From: CAIYRG01 sp036273455
Lineage (GTDB): Bacteria; Pseudomonadota; Alphaproteobacteria; Micropepsales; Micropepsaceae
Reading direction: 5' to 3'
DNA: 64,000 bases
NCBI GenBank assembly: GCA_036273455.1
Contig: DASUHP010000004.1
Location: 1 to 64,000, forward strand
Below are positions 53,861 to 62,877 of this stretch, piece after piece. The stretch's first letter is position 1, and each line of letters starts with the position of its first letter. The position numbers and the translations under genes were made by a program. The notes beneath the pieces are model-generated. The model ran no database searches, was not told where the DNA came from, and saw only the letters and a list, made by a program, of their open reading frames with translations.

Positions 53861-55519
53861 CTATTCCAGCGGCTCGACATGCATCACGATGGCCTGATGA
53901 TTGGCGCCGATCCACAGGCTTGGCTTGGCGCCGTAATTGTCAACGGCGATGCGCCGGGCATTGGTTTCGATCGGCATCAGATATTGCACCGTCCGCCCGC
54001 TCTTCGGATCGATGCGCGTGACATGATCGTCCATCATATTGTCGGTCCAGACGATGCCGGTCTTGTCGATCTGTGCGTCATACGGCGCCGAATATTGTCC
54101 CGGCACGGGGAATTCCATGAATTCTCCGGATTTGGTGTCGAACATCGCGACCTTGTCGGCGCGCCACTCGGCGAACCACAAGCGGTCCTGGTTATCCATG
54201 CGCCCGCGACGTGGCCGCGAGTAATCTGACGGCGTCTTGTAGGACGTGACGGCGCCGGTTTTTGCGTCGACTTTCCAGATGTATTGGCTGGGGAAGTCGA
54301 GCAGATAGGCGTTATTGTGGGAATCCGTATAAATTCCGTATGCGGAGTGCGTCTGACCCTTCGGTTGGTCTTGGAACGGGAATCTCCAAGGCTCGAATTT
54401 GCCGGTCGCGACGTCGAAACGGGTGACAATCGGCTGTTCGGCGCTGTTGATCCACACTTTGCCGTCAACCTTCCAGTTGACCGGCGCGACCATCGCCTGC
54501 TGGCTTTCGTCGTCCTGCAGTTCCTTCGGCAACGTGTAGAATTTGAACGTGCCGGTCTTGCGGTCAAACCGCGCCGCGCCGGTCTGGTCCATCATCCCGA
54601 GCCAGACATATCCGTCCTTGTCGAACTCGACGTCGAGATTGCCGTTGGCATATCCGCCCGGCCGGGTTTGCGGATATTTGTATTCGGTTACCTTCCCGGT
54701 CTTCGGATCGAGCCGCGACAGCTCGTTCTCGCCGAAATCCGACACCCAGACATAACCATCATTGCCCATGACCGCATCATGCGGTTGCATGGTCCTGCGC
54801 GGCAGGTCATAGGACGTGATGATGACATGGGTGTCGGCGCCTTTCGGACGCGGCGAACCTTTCAGCTGATATTTGAATTCCGGCGTGCTCGACAGGTTCA
54901 CAGAAGAAAGGAATGTGGCGAGCCGATCAAGTCCGCCGAATGTCCGTGCCTGGTCGCGCGCCACGATGCGTTTTTGCACCAGCACCGGGAAGGCCTGGCT
55001 CGACATTTGTGCCATGCGCGGGAAAACGTCGTGTTCGAACTGGTCCCTGGTGTAGGCGGATGTGAAAGGCCGCGACAGCGTGTGGCAGGTGGCGCAGGCC
55101 ACGGCGTCGCGCTTCTGGAGATCGGTACCCGGGGCGCTGCGCAACCAATCGGCATTGGTCAGTTGCGGCGCGATGTTGCCCGTCGCATTCAGCCGGATAT
55201 CGGCGGTTGCCCCATTGGCCGTGACGTCAACTTCGCGCGGCCCATCCAGAATGTAACCGAGGGCGCGAATCTTGATGCTGTAGTGGCCTGGTTCGAGCCG
55301 GCCCGCCGGAAATGCGTAGTGGCCCTTGTCATCGCTGACCACCGTCACCGACATCGCCGATCCGTCCTTCTTCGCCGTGACGAGAACGCCTTCCATCACG
55401 CTTTCTTTGGCCGAACTGACTTTGCCCTCCAGCGCAGCGGGGGCGGCGAGAACGCCGGATGTGCCGGCAATCACAAACGCAGCCGCGCTCAAAAGCAGCG
55501 ACATCTTGATCCTGTTCAT
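53861..55519 (-). CDS. Secreted three-domain protein (Ig-like, haem c, beta-propeller), paralogue 2
   Basis: A 552-residue exported protein with the architecture of the product at 32435. The signal peptide is about 1-26. An Ig-like domain comes first (about 30-112; GKVSSAKESVMEGVLVTAKK). The haem motif CATCH is at 142-146. The propeller starts at about 215 (HDAVMGNDGYVWVSDFGENE) and has repeats such as IWKVDAKTGAVTSYKTP and VTRIDPKSGRTVQYLMP. It converges with the NGGDFF cluster, whose secreted proteins share the Ig-like type of domain. Function is unknown; an electron-carrying sensor, lyase or dehydrogenase is possible. Confidence 0.82.
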   Translation of the reverse strand: MNRIKMSLLLSAAAFVIAGTSGVLAAPAALEGKVSSAKESVMEGVLVTAKKDGSAMSVTVVSDDKGHYAFPAGRLEPGHYSIKIRALGYILDGPREVDVTANGATADIRLNATGNIAPQLTNADWLRSAPGTDLQKRDAVACATCHTLSRPFTSAYTRDQFEHDVFPRMAQMSSQAFPVLVQKRIVARDQARTFGGLDRLATFLSSVNLSSTPEFKYQLKGSPRPKGADTHVIITSYDLPRRTMQPHDAVMGNDGYVWVSDFGENELSRLDPKTGKVTEYKYPQTRPGGYANGNLDVEFDKDGYVWLGMMDQTGAARFDRKTGTFKFYTLPKELQDDESQQAMVAPVNWKVDGKVWINSAEQPIVTRFDVATGKFEPWRFPFQDQPKGQTHSAYGIYTDSHNNAYLLDFPSQYIWKVDAKTGAVTSYKTPSDYSRPRRGRMDNQDRLWFAEWRADKVAMFDTKSGEFMEFPVPGQYSAPYDAQIDKTGIVWTDNMMDDHVTRIDPKSGRTVQYLMPIETNARRIAVDNYGAKPSLWIGANHQAIVMHVEPLE

Positions 55520-55673
55520 CTGTTTCCTCCTCAGTTGCCGGGATGCGGCAAATGGCTTTCGCCGGGCGTGGCGGCGGATGGGCGATTCTTGGCCAAAGAC
55601 CCGGTTCAGTCAATCACCGGCAGGTGTTGCACGGTCTTCCCCGGCGCTGGTTTTGCGGCATTATCCTTTGGCA

Positions 55674-57278
55674 ATGAACGCGTCTGGCGAATTTGACTAC
55701 GTTATTGCCGGTGCTGGATCGGCAGGCTGTGTTCTCGCCAACCGGCTCTCGGCCGATCCGCGAAACCGCGTCGCGCTGATCGAGGCCGGTGGACGCGACC
55801 GCTGGATCTGGTTTCACATTCCTGCCGGCTATCTGTTCGCGATCGGCAATCCGCGGGCCGACTGGATGTTCCGAACCGAACCGGATTCCGGATTGAACGG
55901 GCGCAGCCTCGCTTATCCGCGCGGCAAAGTCCTGGGCGGTTCGTCGGCAATCAATGCGATGATCTATATGCGCGGTCAGCAGGCCGATTACGACCATTGG
56001 CGGCAATTGGGGCTTTCGGGATGGGGGTGGAGCGATGTGCTGCCCCATTTCCGTAAAATGCAGGATCACTTTGCCGGCGAGTCGGATGTGCATGGCGCCG
56101 GCGGGGAATGGCATGTCGACACTCCGCGCATGCGCTGGGAGATTCTTGAGGCTTTCGCCCGCGCCGCAAGCGAATGTTCTATTCCGCCGACCGATGATTT
56201 CAACCACGGCGACAATTCCGGTTGCGGATATTTCCATGTCAATCAGATCAATGGCCGGCGGCTGTCGGCAGCGCGTGCATTTCTAAGACCGGCGGCGAAG
56301 CGGAGAAATCTCCACGTCATCACGGACGCGCTGGTCGATCATGTCGTTTTCGAAAATCGGCGAGCGGCGGGCATACGCCTGATCCGCGGAGGTTCGGCGA
56401 GCGTACTCAAAGCAGTAAAGGAAGTGATTCTCTGCGCTGGATCGGTCGCCACTCCCGTCATCCTTGAACGCTCGGGCATCGGCAACTCTGAACATCTTCG
56501 CTCACTCGGGATTCCCGTCGTGCAGCACCTTGCGGCTGTCGGTGAGAATCTCCAGGACCATATGCAACTGCGGCTGATCTACAAAGTCGCGGGCGTCCGC
56601 ACGATGAACGTCGATTATCGTTCCTATGTGAAGCGCGCGGGCATGCTGCTGGAATATGCGGCTTTGCGGCGCGGGCCGCTGGCAATGGCGCCGTCGCAAC
56701 TCGGCGCCTTTGCCCGCTCGGCGCCGGAATATGAAACGCCGAATCTGCAATTCCACGTCCAGCCTTTGTCTCTCGACAAATTCGGCGACCCGATGCACGC
56801 ATTTCCGGCTTTCACCGCGAGTGTGTGCAATCTGCGTCCGACCAGCCGCGGGTCGATTCATGCCCGCAGTCCAGATGCTCGCGATCCACCGCGAATTGAG
56901 ACGAATTACCTCTCCACACCAGAGGACCGGCGTGTTGCCGCCGATGCGATTCGCCTGACCCGGCGCATCGTCGCGGCGCCGGCACTGGCGCGATTTAAGC
57001 CCGAAGAATACCTCCCGGGCGCGCATGTGACATCAGACGCCGAGCTTCAACACGCAGCCGGCGATATCGGCACCACGATATTTCATCCGGTCGGCACGGC
57101 ACGTATGGGCGCCGACAGCGATCCCATGGCAGTCACGGGCGTGGATTTGCGCGTCCGCGGTGTATCTGGCCTGCGGATTGCCGACGCGTCCGTGATGCCG
57201 CGGATCACATCGGGCAACACCGCGGCGCCCACCATGATGATCGCCGAAAAAGCCGCCGAACTGATCCTGCGTGGTTGA
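55674..57278 (+). CDS. GMC-family oxidoreductase (choline dehydrogenase-like)
   Basis: A 534-residue FAD enzyme of the alcohol/choline dehydrogenase group. The nucleotide fold is FDYVIAGAGSAGCVLANRLS, the GMC signature GKVLGGSSAINAMIYMRGQ, and the C-terminal active-site region FHPVGTARMG plus GNTAAPTMMIAEKAA. ATG at 55674 begins the conserved fold; the long upstream frame covers the divergent gene and is rejected. No signal peptide is evident, so this one is probably cytoplasmic. It converges with a secreted CMD-like gene. The likely substrate is an alcohol or polyol. Confidence 0.92.
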   Translation: MNASGEFDYVIAGAGSAGCVLANRLSADPRNRVALIEAGGRDRWIWFHIPAGYLFAIGNPRADWMFRTEPDSGLNGRSLAYPRGKVLGGSSAINAMIYMRGQQADYDHWRQLGLSGWGWSDVLPHFRKMQDHFAGESDVHGAGGEWHVDTPRMRWEILEAFARAASECSIPPTDDFNHGDNSGCGYFHVNQINGRRLSAARAFLRPAAKRRNLHVITDALVDHVVFENRRAAGIRLIRGGSASVLKAVKEVILCAGSVATPVILERSGIGNSEHLRSLGIPVVQHLAAVGENLQDHMQLRLIYKVAGVRTMNVDYRSYVKRAGMLLEYAALRRGPLAMAPSQLGAFARSAPEYETPNLQFHVQPLSLDKFGDPMHAFPAFTASVCNLRPTSRGSIHARSPDARDPPRIETNYLSTPEDRRVAADAIRLTRRIVAAPALARFKPEEYLPGAHVTSDAELQHAAGDIGTTIFHPVGTARMGADSDPMAVTGVDLRVRGVSGLRIADASVMPRITSGNTAAPTMMIAEKAAELILRG

Positions 57279-57923
57279 TTATTTCGGGAACACCACCGCG
57301 ATGTTTTCGAGCTTCGGTTCAGGACCGGCCGGATACGTCGCCTTTGCGACGGCGAGCGCCATCGCGGTGATCCCGTAATAGCCGGCGAGGCCAATCGCGT
57401 CGGTCACGCCCTTTTCGCCGAAGCGCTTCACCGCGGCATCATAACTCTCGTCGGATACGACATGGTCGCGATAGGTTTCGGTGATCAGGTCATAGAGCAG
57501 ATTTTGATCTTCGCTCATGCCGGAAGGGCGCTTCCCGGCGGCGATCGCCACTGGGATTGCCGGGTCCAGTCCCGCCTTCATCGCCAGCGCATAATGGGCG
57601 TGCCAGATATAGCCGCTGTCGGATTGGCGCGCGGAGAGCAGGATGATGAATTCGGTCTGCTTCTGGTCGAATTGCGTTCCCCAGCGCAAGTAGTCGGACA
57701 TTCCAATCGCATGAAGTCCGAATTCGGGGCTGCGGAAATAGACTTTGAACGGCGCATTGACGACATTGCCGTTGCGCGGCGGTTGCTTCATCAGGTCGGC
57801 AAATTGCTTCTGTTGCGCGGAATATTGATCCACCGGCATCGGAGGAAAGCGCGCGGCTTCGGCAGCAATCACCGGTACTGCGAGCGCGATGGTGAGCCCT
57901 GCAACAATGGCTAATGTTCTCAT
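57279..57923 (-). CDS. Secreted carboxymuconolactone-decarboxylase-like protein
   Basis: A 214-residue protein with a signal peptide ending VIAAE. The all-helical CMD domain is recognisable from DQKQTEFIILLSARQSDSGYIWHAHYALAMKAGLDP. The Cys pair of the AhpD-type redox members is absent; His residues in WHAHY remain. This places it with the non-redox CMD group. Export is unusual for this family. ATG at 57921-57923 begins the signal peptide. It diverges from the molybdenum hydroxylase genes, so the two may share a promoter region and a pathway. Confidence 0.8.
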   Translation of the reverse strand: MRTLAIVAGLTIALAVPVIAAEAARFPPMPVDQYSAQQKQFADLMKQPPRNGNVVNAPFKVYFRSPEFGLHAIGMSDYLRWGTQFDQKQTEFIILLSARQSDSGYIWHAHYALAMKAGLDPAIPVAIAAGKRPSGMSEDQNLLYDLITETYRDHVVSDESYDAAVKRFGEKGVTDAIGLAGYYGITAMALAVAKATYPAGPEPKLENIAVVFPK

Positions 57924-58019
57924 GAGTTCCTCCCGGGTCTGACGGGCGGCAGCATCGCATATCGCGCTCTGTTCGTCAGTGGGCGCGAGGGATAAAATGG
58001 CATCAACCGGGAGGCGCGA

Positions 58020-58499
58020 ATGGCCACTGTGAATCTGCGCGTCAATGGCGCTGCGCATGCGATTGATGCCGATGATCCGAACATGCCGTTGCTCTATGCG
58101 TTGCGCGACGATGTTGGTCTGCATGGTCCCAAATTCGGCTGTGGACTTGGCCAGTGCGGCGCCTGCACAGTGCTGATGGACGGGCAGGCCGTGCGCTCGT
58201 GCCAGGTCACGATCCGCGCAGCGCAAAATCGCGACATCACAACGCTCGAAGGATTGGGCTCGCCGGAAAACCTGCATCCCATCCAGGCCGCCTTTGTCGC
58301 CGAGCAGGCGGCGCAATGCGGTTACTGCACCAACGGCATGATCATGTCGTCCGTAGCGCTGCTGGCGAAAACACCCAAACCCACGGAGGCGCAGGTGCGA
58401 ACCGCGTTGGCGGGTAATTTATGCCGATGCGGCAGCCATGTCCGGGTGCTTCGCGCAGTCATGCGAGCAGCAGACGCAGGAGGGCCGAACCATGGGTGA
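58020..58499 (+). CDS. [2Fe-2S] subunit of a xanthine-dehydrogenase-family enzyme (IorA-like)
   Basis: A 159-residue iron-sulphur subunit. The plant-ferredoxin-type cluster uses Cys41, 46, 49 and 61 (GCGLGQCGACTVLMDG). The second cluster uses Cys100, 103, 135 and 137 (CGYCTNGMIMS, GNLCRCG). It takes electrons from the molybdenum subunit encoded next, with which it overlaps by eight bases. It has no signal of its own and is probably exported piggyback with its Tat-bearing partner. Confidence 0.95.
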   Translation: MATVNLRVNGAAHAIDADDPNMPLLYALRDDVGLHGPKFGCGLGQCGACTVLMDGQAVRSCQVTIRAAQNRDITTLEGLGSPENLHPIQAAFVAEQAAQCGYCTNGMIMSSVALLAKTPKPTEAQVRTALAGNLCRCGSHVRVLRAVMRAADAGGPNHG

Positions 58500-60732
58500 A
58501 ATGATGATTGCGCGCCGTGAATTCCTCAAAACCAGCGGCGGGCTTTTTGTTAGTTTCGCACTCCTCCCATCGGCAGCGCTGGCGCAAACCGTAGCCCCCG
58601 GAAAGAGCCTCGCTGCGGACCAGGTTGACTCGTTTCTTGTCATCACACGCGACGGCGGCGTGACGCTCTACAGCGGCAAGGTGGACATTGGGACAGGCAC
58701 CCGCGCTGCCTACCGCCAGATCGTGGCCGAAGAACTGGACCTACCGGTTGATCGCATCGCCATGATCGAAGGCGACACCGCGCTGTGCCCCGACCAGGGC
58801 GGCACCGGCGGTTCGACCGGCATTGTCAATGGCGGCATGCAGATCCGGCAAGCCGCAGCAACGGCGCGTCAGGCACTGATTGCCTTTGCGGCCAGCCGGC
58901 TTTCCATTGGTTCCGGCGATCTCACGATCAGCAACGGCATAGTGCGCAGCGCTGACGGACGTAGCATCGGCTTCGGAGAATTGATCGGCGACAGTCATTT
59001 CGATGTGAAGCTGGATGCAAAAGCGCCACTGAAAAATCCCGACAAGTACCAATATGTCGGACAGCCGGTGCTGCGGCCGGACCTGCCCGCGAAGATGACG
59101 GGCCGCCACACTTACATGCAGGATTTCCGCGTTCCGGGCATGCTGCATGCGCGCGTTATTCGGCCTCATGCGGTTGGCGCTGCGCTGACCAGTGTTGATG
59201 AAAGTTCGATCGCCGGCATTCCCGGCGCCCGCATTGTTCGCATCAGGGATTTCGTGGCGGTTGCCGCAGACCATGAGTGGAATGCGATCCGCGCCGCTCG
59301 CGCACTCAAACTGCAATGGACCGGCGGCGGTGGACTGCTGGGCTCAGACCGCGTGCATGCCGCCATCCGCACCAGTGAAGTCGCGCGCGACGAACGGCTG
59401 ATCAGGACCGGCGACACTGCGGCGGCACTTGGCAACTCAGCACGAAAATTCGTGGCGAGCTATGAGTGGCCGGCGCAGTCGCACGCGTCCATGGGCCCGT
59501 CCTGCGCCGTCGCCGATTACAGGGCGAATGGTTTAACGGTCTGGTGTTCGTCACAGGGCACACACGGTCTGCGTCGCAATCTTGCGCGCGATCTCGGAAT
59601 TCCCGCGCAGCTCGTGCGTGTCATCTATATGGACGGCGCAGGGTCCTATGGCAGCAATGGCAGCGATGATGCCGCAGCCGACGCCGCATTGATTTCACGT
59701 GCGCTGCAACAGCCGGTGCGCGTGCAATGGATGCGCGAAGACGAACACGGCTTTGATCCCAAAGGCCCGCCGCAGTTGCTCGACCTCAAAGCCGCGCTCG
59801 ACGCCAACGGCAATATCGCAGCCTGGGAAACCGACGCGTGGCTGCCCGAGAACACGCCCAATCTGCGCAGCCGTCCGTTGCTGGCATTCCTGGCCGCGGG
59901 CATCCCGCAGCCGGTCGGCCAATCCGTGGCTCAGGTGCAGGGAAACGCCTATCCCTCCTACGAACTGCCAAATATGACGGCGACCGTGCATTGGCTGAAA
60001 ACCACACCGCTGCGCCCGTCAAATTTGCGCGCACCGGGCAAGCCGGGGAATACCTACGCGGTGGAATGTTTCATCGACGAACTTGCTGCGGCCGCAAAGC
60101 GCGATCCGCTGGAATTTCGTCTCGCGCATCTGAAGGACCAGACCGGGATTGAGATTCTCAAACGTATCGCCGAGCGTATGAACTGGCAGGCGCGCCCATC
60201 GCCCAATCCTGCGGCATCACGCGGTGCGGAATCCATCGGCCGTGGCGTTGCATATGTGCATTACAAGCATACGGACAACCGGCTCGGTCTTGGCATCGAA
60301 GTGGCTGTCAATCGCAACACCGGGACTATCCGCGTCACGCGGGCGGTCTGCGTCTATGAAGGCGGGCTGATGATCAATCCTGACGCCGTGCGGGCACAGG
60401 TCGAGGGCAACATTATTCAGGCGATCAGCCGCACGCTGCACGAGGAAGTTCTGTTCGACGAGAATGGCGTCACCAGCACGGATTGGCGGAGCTACCCGAT
60501 ATTGACCTTCCCCGAGGTACCGGCATTGGAGGTCGAGCTGATCGGTTCGGTGCACGACAAACCTCTGGGAGCAGGAGAGGCCGCTTCGGCGCCGGTTCCG
60601 GCCGCAATCGGGAATGCGGTGTTCGACGCAACTGGCGTGCGACTGCGCAAAGTGCCGCTCACCGCAACTCGTGTTCGCGACGCGCTGAACGGACAGGCGC
60701 GAGACCTGAACCGTTTCCGCTCCGGCTCGTAA
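58492..60732 (+). CDS. Molybdopterin-binding subunit of an aldehyde/isoquinoline oxidoreductase (IorB-like), Tat signal
   Basis: A 746-residue catalytic subunit of the two-subunit molybdenum hydroxylase type. The Tat signal ARREFLKTSGGLFVSF opens it. Molybdopterin-domain landmarks are GKVDIGTGTRAAYRQIVAEEL, QGGTGGSTGIVNGG, LRAPGKPGNTYAVECFIDEL and PLGAGEAASAPVPAAIGNAV with the catalytic-type Glu. It hydroxylates aldehydes or N-heterocycles in the periplasm. ATG 58492 begins the signal. The cytochrome subunit often found with this type is not encoded beside it; a cytochrome elsewhere in the window may serve. Confidence 0.93.
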   Translation: MGEMMIARREFLKTSGGLFVSFALLPSAALAQTVAPGKSLAADQVDSFLVITRDGGVTLYSGKVDIGTGTRAAYRQIVAEELDLPVDRIAMIEGDTALCPDQGGTGGSTGIVNGGMQIRQAAATARQALIAFAASRLSIGSGDLTISNGIVRSADGRSIGFGELIGDSHFDVKLDAKAPLKNPDKYQYVGQPVLRPDLPAKMTGRHTYMQDFRVPGMLHARVIRPHAVGAALTSVDESSIAGIPGARIVRIRDFVAVAADHEWNAIRAARALKLQWTGGGGLLGSDRVHAAIRTSEVARDERLIRTGDTAAALGNSARKFVASYEWPAQSHASMGPSCAVADYRANGLTVWCSSQGTHGLRRNLARDLGIPAQLVRVIYMDGAGSYGSNGSDDAAADAALISRALQQPVRVQWMREDEHGFDPKGPPQLLDLKAALDANGNIAAWETDAWLPENTPNLRSRPLLAFLAAGIPQPVGQSVAQVQGNAYPSYELPNMTATVHWLKTTPLRPSNLRAPGKPGNTYAVECFIDELAAAAKRDPLEFRLAHLKDQTGIEILKRIAERMNWQARPSPNPAASRGAESIGRGVAYVHYKHTDNRLGLGIEVAVNRNTGTIRVTRAVCVYEGGLMINPDAVRAQVEGNIIQAISRTLHEEVLFDENGVTSTDWRSYPILTFPEVPALEVELIGSVHDKPLGAGEAASAPVPAAIGNAVFDATGVRLRKVPLTATRVRDALNGQARDLNRFRSGS

Positions 60733-60985
60733 AAGTCGCTTGCGTCGGCTGACGTATAGGTATAAGCCTATTGCAGAAGCTTACGAAGCAACTGCCATAT
60801 GACGTCGCGCACAAACCCGCCATCACCACCGAATACGCCAATGGCGCGCACCGTTGGCGCCCCCGAGCAGTTTTCGGAATGGAAGCCAATGTGACTTTTA
60901 CCGTTACGGTTTGTTTTTGAATAAGCCTATGAAATCGCTGAATTGTTACGGTGTGACGGTTGTGCTGAAATTTTTGGTCCTGGGA
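60733..60985. other. Intergenic region with short repeats between convergent genes
   Basis: 253 bases without a credible gene. ATAAGCCTAT occurs twice (about 60762 and 60921). A small palindrome ACCGT-T-ACGGT at 60900-60910 is followed by TTTGTTTTTGA, a weak terminator candidate for the rightward operon. Base composition is more AT-rich than in the flanking genes. Confidence 0.4.
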
Positions 60986-62857
60986 CTACCCGCCCAAAGC
61001 GAAGGCGTTCAGGCCGGTGCTGACGATCACCACATACTGTTTGCCATCGCGGCCCATGAAGGTCATGGGATTGGTGTGGCCTTCAGTGTCGAGCTTCGTC
61101 TCCCACAGCACCTTGCCGGTTTTCGCATCAAAGGCGCGGAAGCGTTTGTCGATCGTTCCGGCAATGAACACGAGCCCGCCGGCCGTCGCCATCGGTCCGC
61201 CCTGACCGAATGACCCGGTGTTGTGGATTCCGTTCGCCTCCATTTCATCGCTGGTGCCAAGCGGCACGCGCCAGGCGATGTCGCCGGTACTGGCGTTGAC
61301 CGCCATCAACTCCGCCCAGGGCGGTTGCTGGCATGGCAATTGATTTTTGGGATCCCAGAAGCGCGCATTAAATGAACCAGCGCCAAGCGGACTGAAACGG
61401 CGATACGCCACCTGGTCGCCATCCGGTGACTTATCCAGACGTCCCATACCGGCGACATTGCGCGCATTCACGAATACGTAGCCGAGCGTGGGATCGACCG
61501 CGACACCGCCGTAATTGGGTCCACCCTGCTGGCCCGGGAAGATGACGCGGAATTCGTTGCTGCTATAGGGGGTATACGGACCATAACTGTGAATGCCGCC
61601 GATCTTCGCCACGAGATCGCGGCAGAAAGCTTCGTGTTCCGGCTCCCCGGTGAAGATTTCGTCCGCAGTCATGCCCTGCCGGGCGAGCGGTGCCGGTTTC
61701 GACGGGAACGGCTGTGTCGCCGAAGTTTGTTCGCCCGGCGTGTCGCTTTGCGGCACCGGCCGTTCTCCAACAGGATAAAGTGATTCGCCGGTTTCGCGGT
61801 TGAGAAAGAACATCAGCCCCGGCTTGGAAATCGCCACCACGACCGGAATTGTCTTCCCGTCCTTCACCACATCCATCAGCGATGGCGCGGCTTCGGCGTC
61901 ATAATCCCAGACGTCGTGATGGGTTAGCTGGAAATGCCAGCGCAGCCTGCCCGTATTGGCATCAAGCGCAACGATCGACGACGAGTAGAGATTCTGCCCA
62001 TGCCGGGCACCGCCATAATATTGCGCCGCAGGTTGGCCGATAGGAATGAACACCAGACCGCGCGCCTCATCCACGGTCGCGGCACCCCATGCTGCGGGCG
62101 ATCCCGCGGTGATCCAATTGTCTTTGGGCCAGGTGTCGTAACCCGGTTCACCGGGATGCGGAATGGTGTGGAAGGTCCAGGCCAGTTTGCCGGTACGGAT
62201 ATCCCAGGCACGCACATCCATTGCGGGGCCGTCGGGATCGTCTTCTTTCCCCTGCGCGCCGGTAATGATGAGATTCCTGTAGATCACCCCGGGCGTGCTG
62301 ATGTGATAGGGCGCGTCGGGAAATTTATCGGCGACACCGGGGCGAAGATCGACCTGGCCGCCATTTCCGAAAGCGGGTACCAGTCTTCCGGTTTTTGCAT
62401 CCAGCGCGATCAGCGCGCCTTCCGATGTGCCGGCAAAAATCCGCGCCGGATTGTTGGCATCGCCGGCCCACCAGGTGACCCCGCGCAAGGTGCCGCTGGC
62501 GCGTCCGAGGTCGAATTTCCACAATTCCTCGCCGGTTTCTGGTTCAAGCGCGACAATGGAGTGCTGTACCGTCGGGCTATAGAGCACGCCATTCACCACA
62601 ATTGGCACGGCTTCCGTGGTGCTCGCGAGACGGTTCGCGGGATTGGGATCGGCTGAGCCGTTCGCGGCGCCGTAAGTCCACACCCGCCGCAGCCGCGATA
62701 CGTTGGTTGTGTTGATCTGTGCGAGCGGCGAAAAGCGCTGCCCCTTCTGGTCATAGCTGTAAGCGGGCCAGTCGCCGGGACGGGCGGTCTGCGAATCCTG
62801 CGCGGCAGCACTGGTCATCATCAACGCGGTGAGCAGAACGGCAGGCGGCATTCTCAT
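60986..62857 (-). CDS. PQQ-dependent dehydrogenase (quinoprotein glucose/alcohol dehydrogenase-like)
   Basis: A 623-residue exported quinoprotein. The signal peptide ends SAAAQ. An eight-bladed propeller is evident from repeats such as LEPETGEELWKFDLG, WDIRTGKLAWTFHTIPHPGE, LDANTGRLRWHFQLTHHDVW and FDAKTGKVLWETKLDTEG. The stretch THHDVWDYD and GGPNYGGVAVDP are hallmarks of the membrane glucose-dehydrogenase group, here without the N-terminal membrane domain. It oxidises sugars or alcohols and passes electrons to quinone or cytochrome. ATG at 62855-62857 begins the signal. The hydrolase gene lies just upstream on the same strand. Confidence 0.93.
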   Translation of the reverse strand: MRMPPAVLLTALMMTSAAAQDSQTARPGDWPAYSYDQKGQRFSPLAQINTTNVSRLRRVWTYGAANGSADPNPANRLASTTEAVPIVVNGVLYSPTVQHSIVALEPETGEELWKFDLGRASGTLRGVTWWAGDANNPARIFAGTSEGALIALDAKTGRLVPAFGNGGQVDLRPGVADKFPDAPYHISTPGVIYRNLIITGAQGKEDDPDGPAMDVRAWDIRTGKLAWTFHTIPHPGEPGYDTWPKDNWITAGSPAAWGAATVDEARGLVFIPIGQPAAQYYGGARHGQNLYSSSIVALDANTGRLRWHFQLTHHDVWDYDAEAAPSLMDVVKDGKTIPVVVAISKPGLMFFLNRETGESLYPVGERPVPQSDTPGEQTSATQPFPSKPAPLARQGMTADEIFTGEPEHEAFCRDLVAKIGGIHSYGPYTPYSSNEFRVIFPGQQGGPNYGGVAVDPTLGYVFVNARNVAGMGRLDKSPDGDQVAYRRFSPLGAGSFNARFWDPKNQLPCQQPPWAELMAVNASTGDIAWRVPLGTSDEMEANGIHNTGSFGQGGPMATAGGLVFIAGTIDKRFRAFDAKTGKVLWETKLDTEGHTNPMTFMGRDGKQYVVIVSTGLNAFALGG

Positions 62858-62877
62858 GGCGTGCCCTCCTTCGTGAA

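Noticed and set aside
55326..55673. N-terminal extension of the GMC oxidoreductase
   Set aside because: The extra residues overlap the divergent gene and lack homology-like features; ATG 55674 starts the FAD fold.
54284..55696. 470-codon plus-strand frame
   Set aside because: Antisense to the haem-propeller protein gene; no protein features.
61063..62656. Plus-strand frames opposite the PQQ dehydrogenase
   Set aside because: Shadows of a gene with clear propeller repeats.
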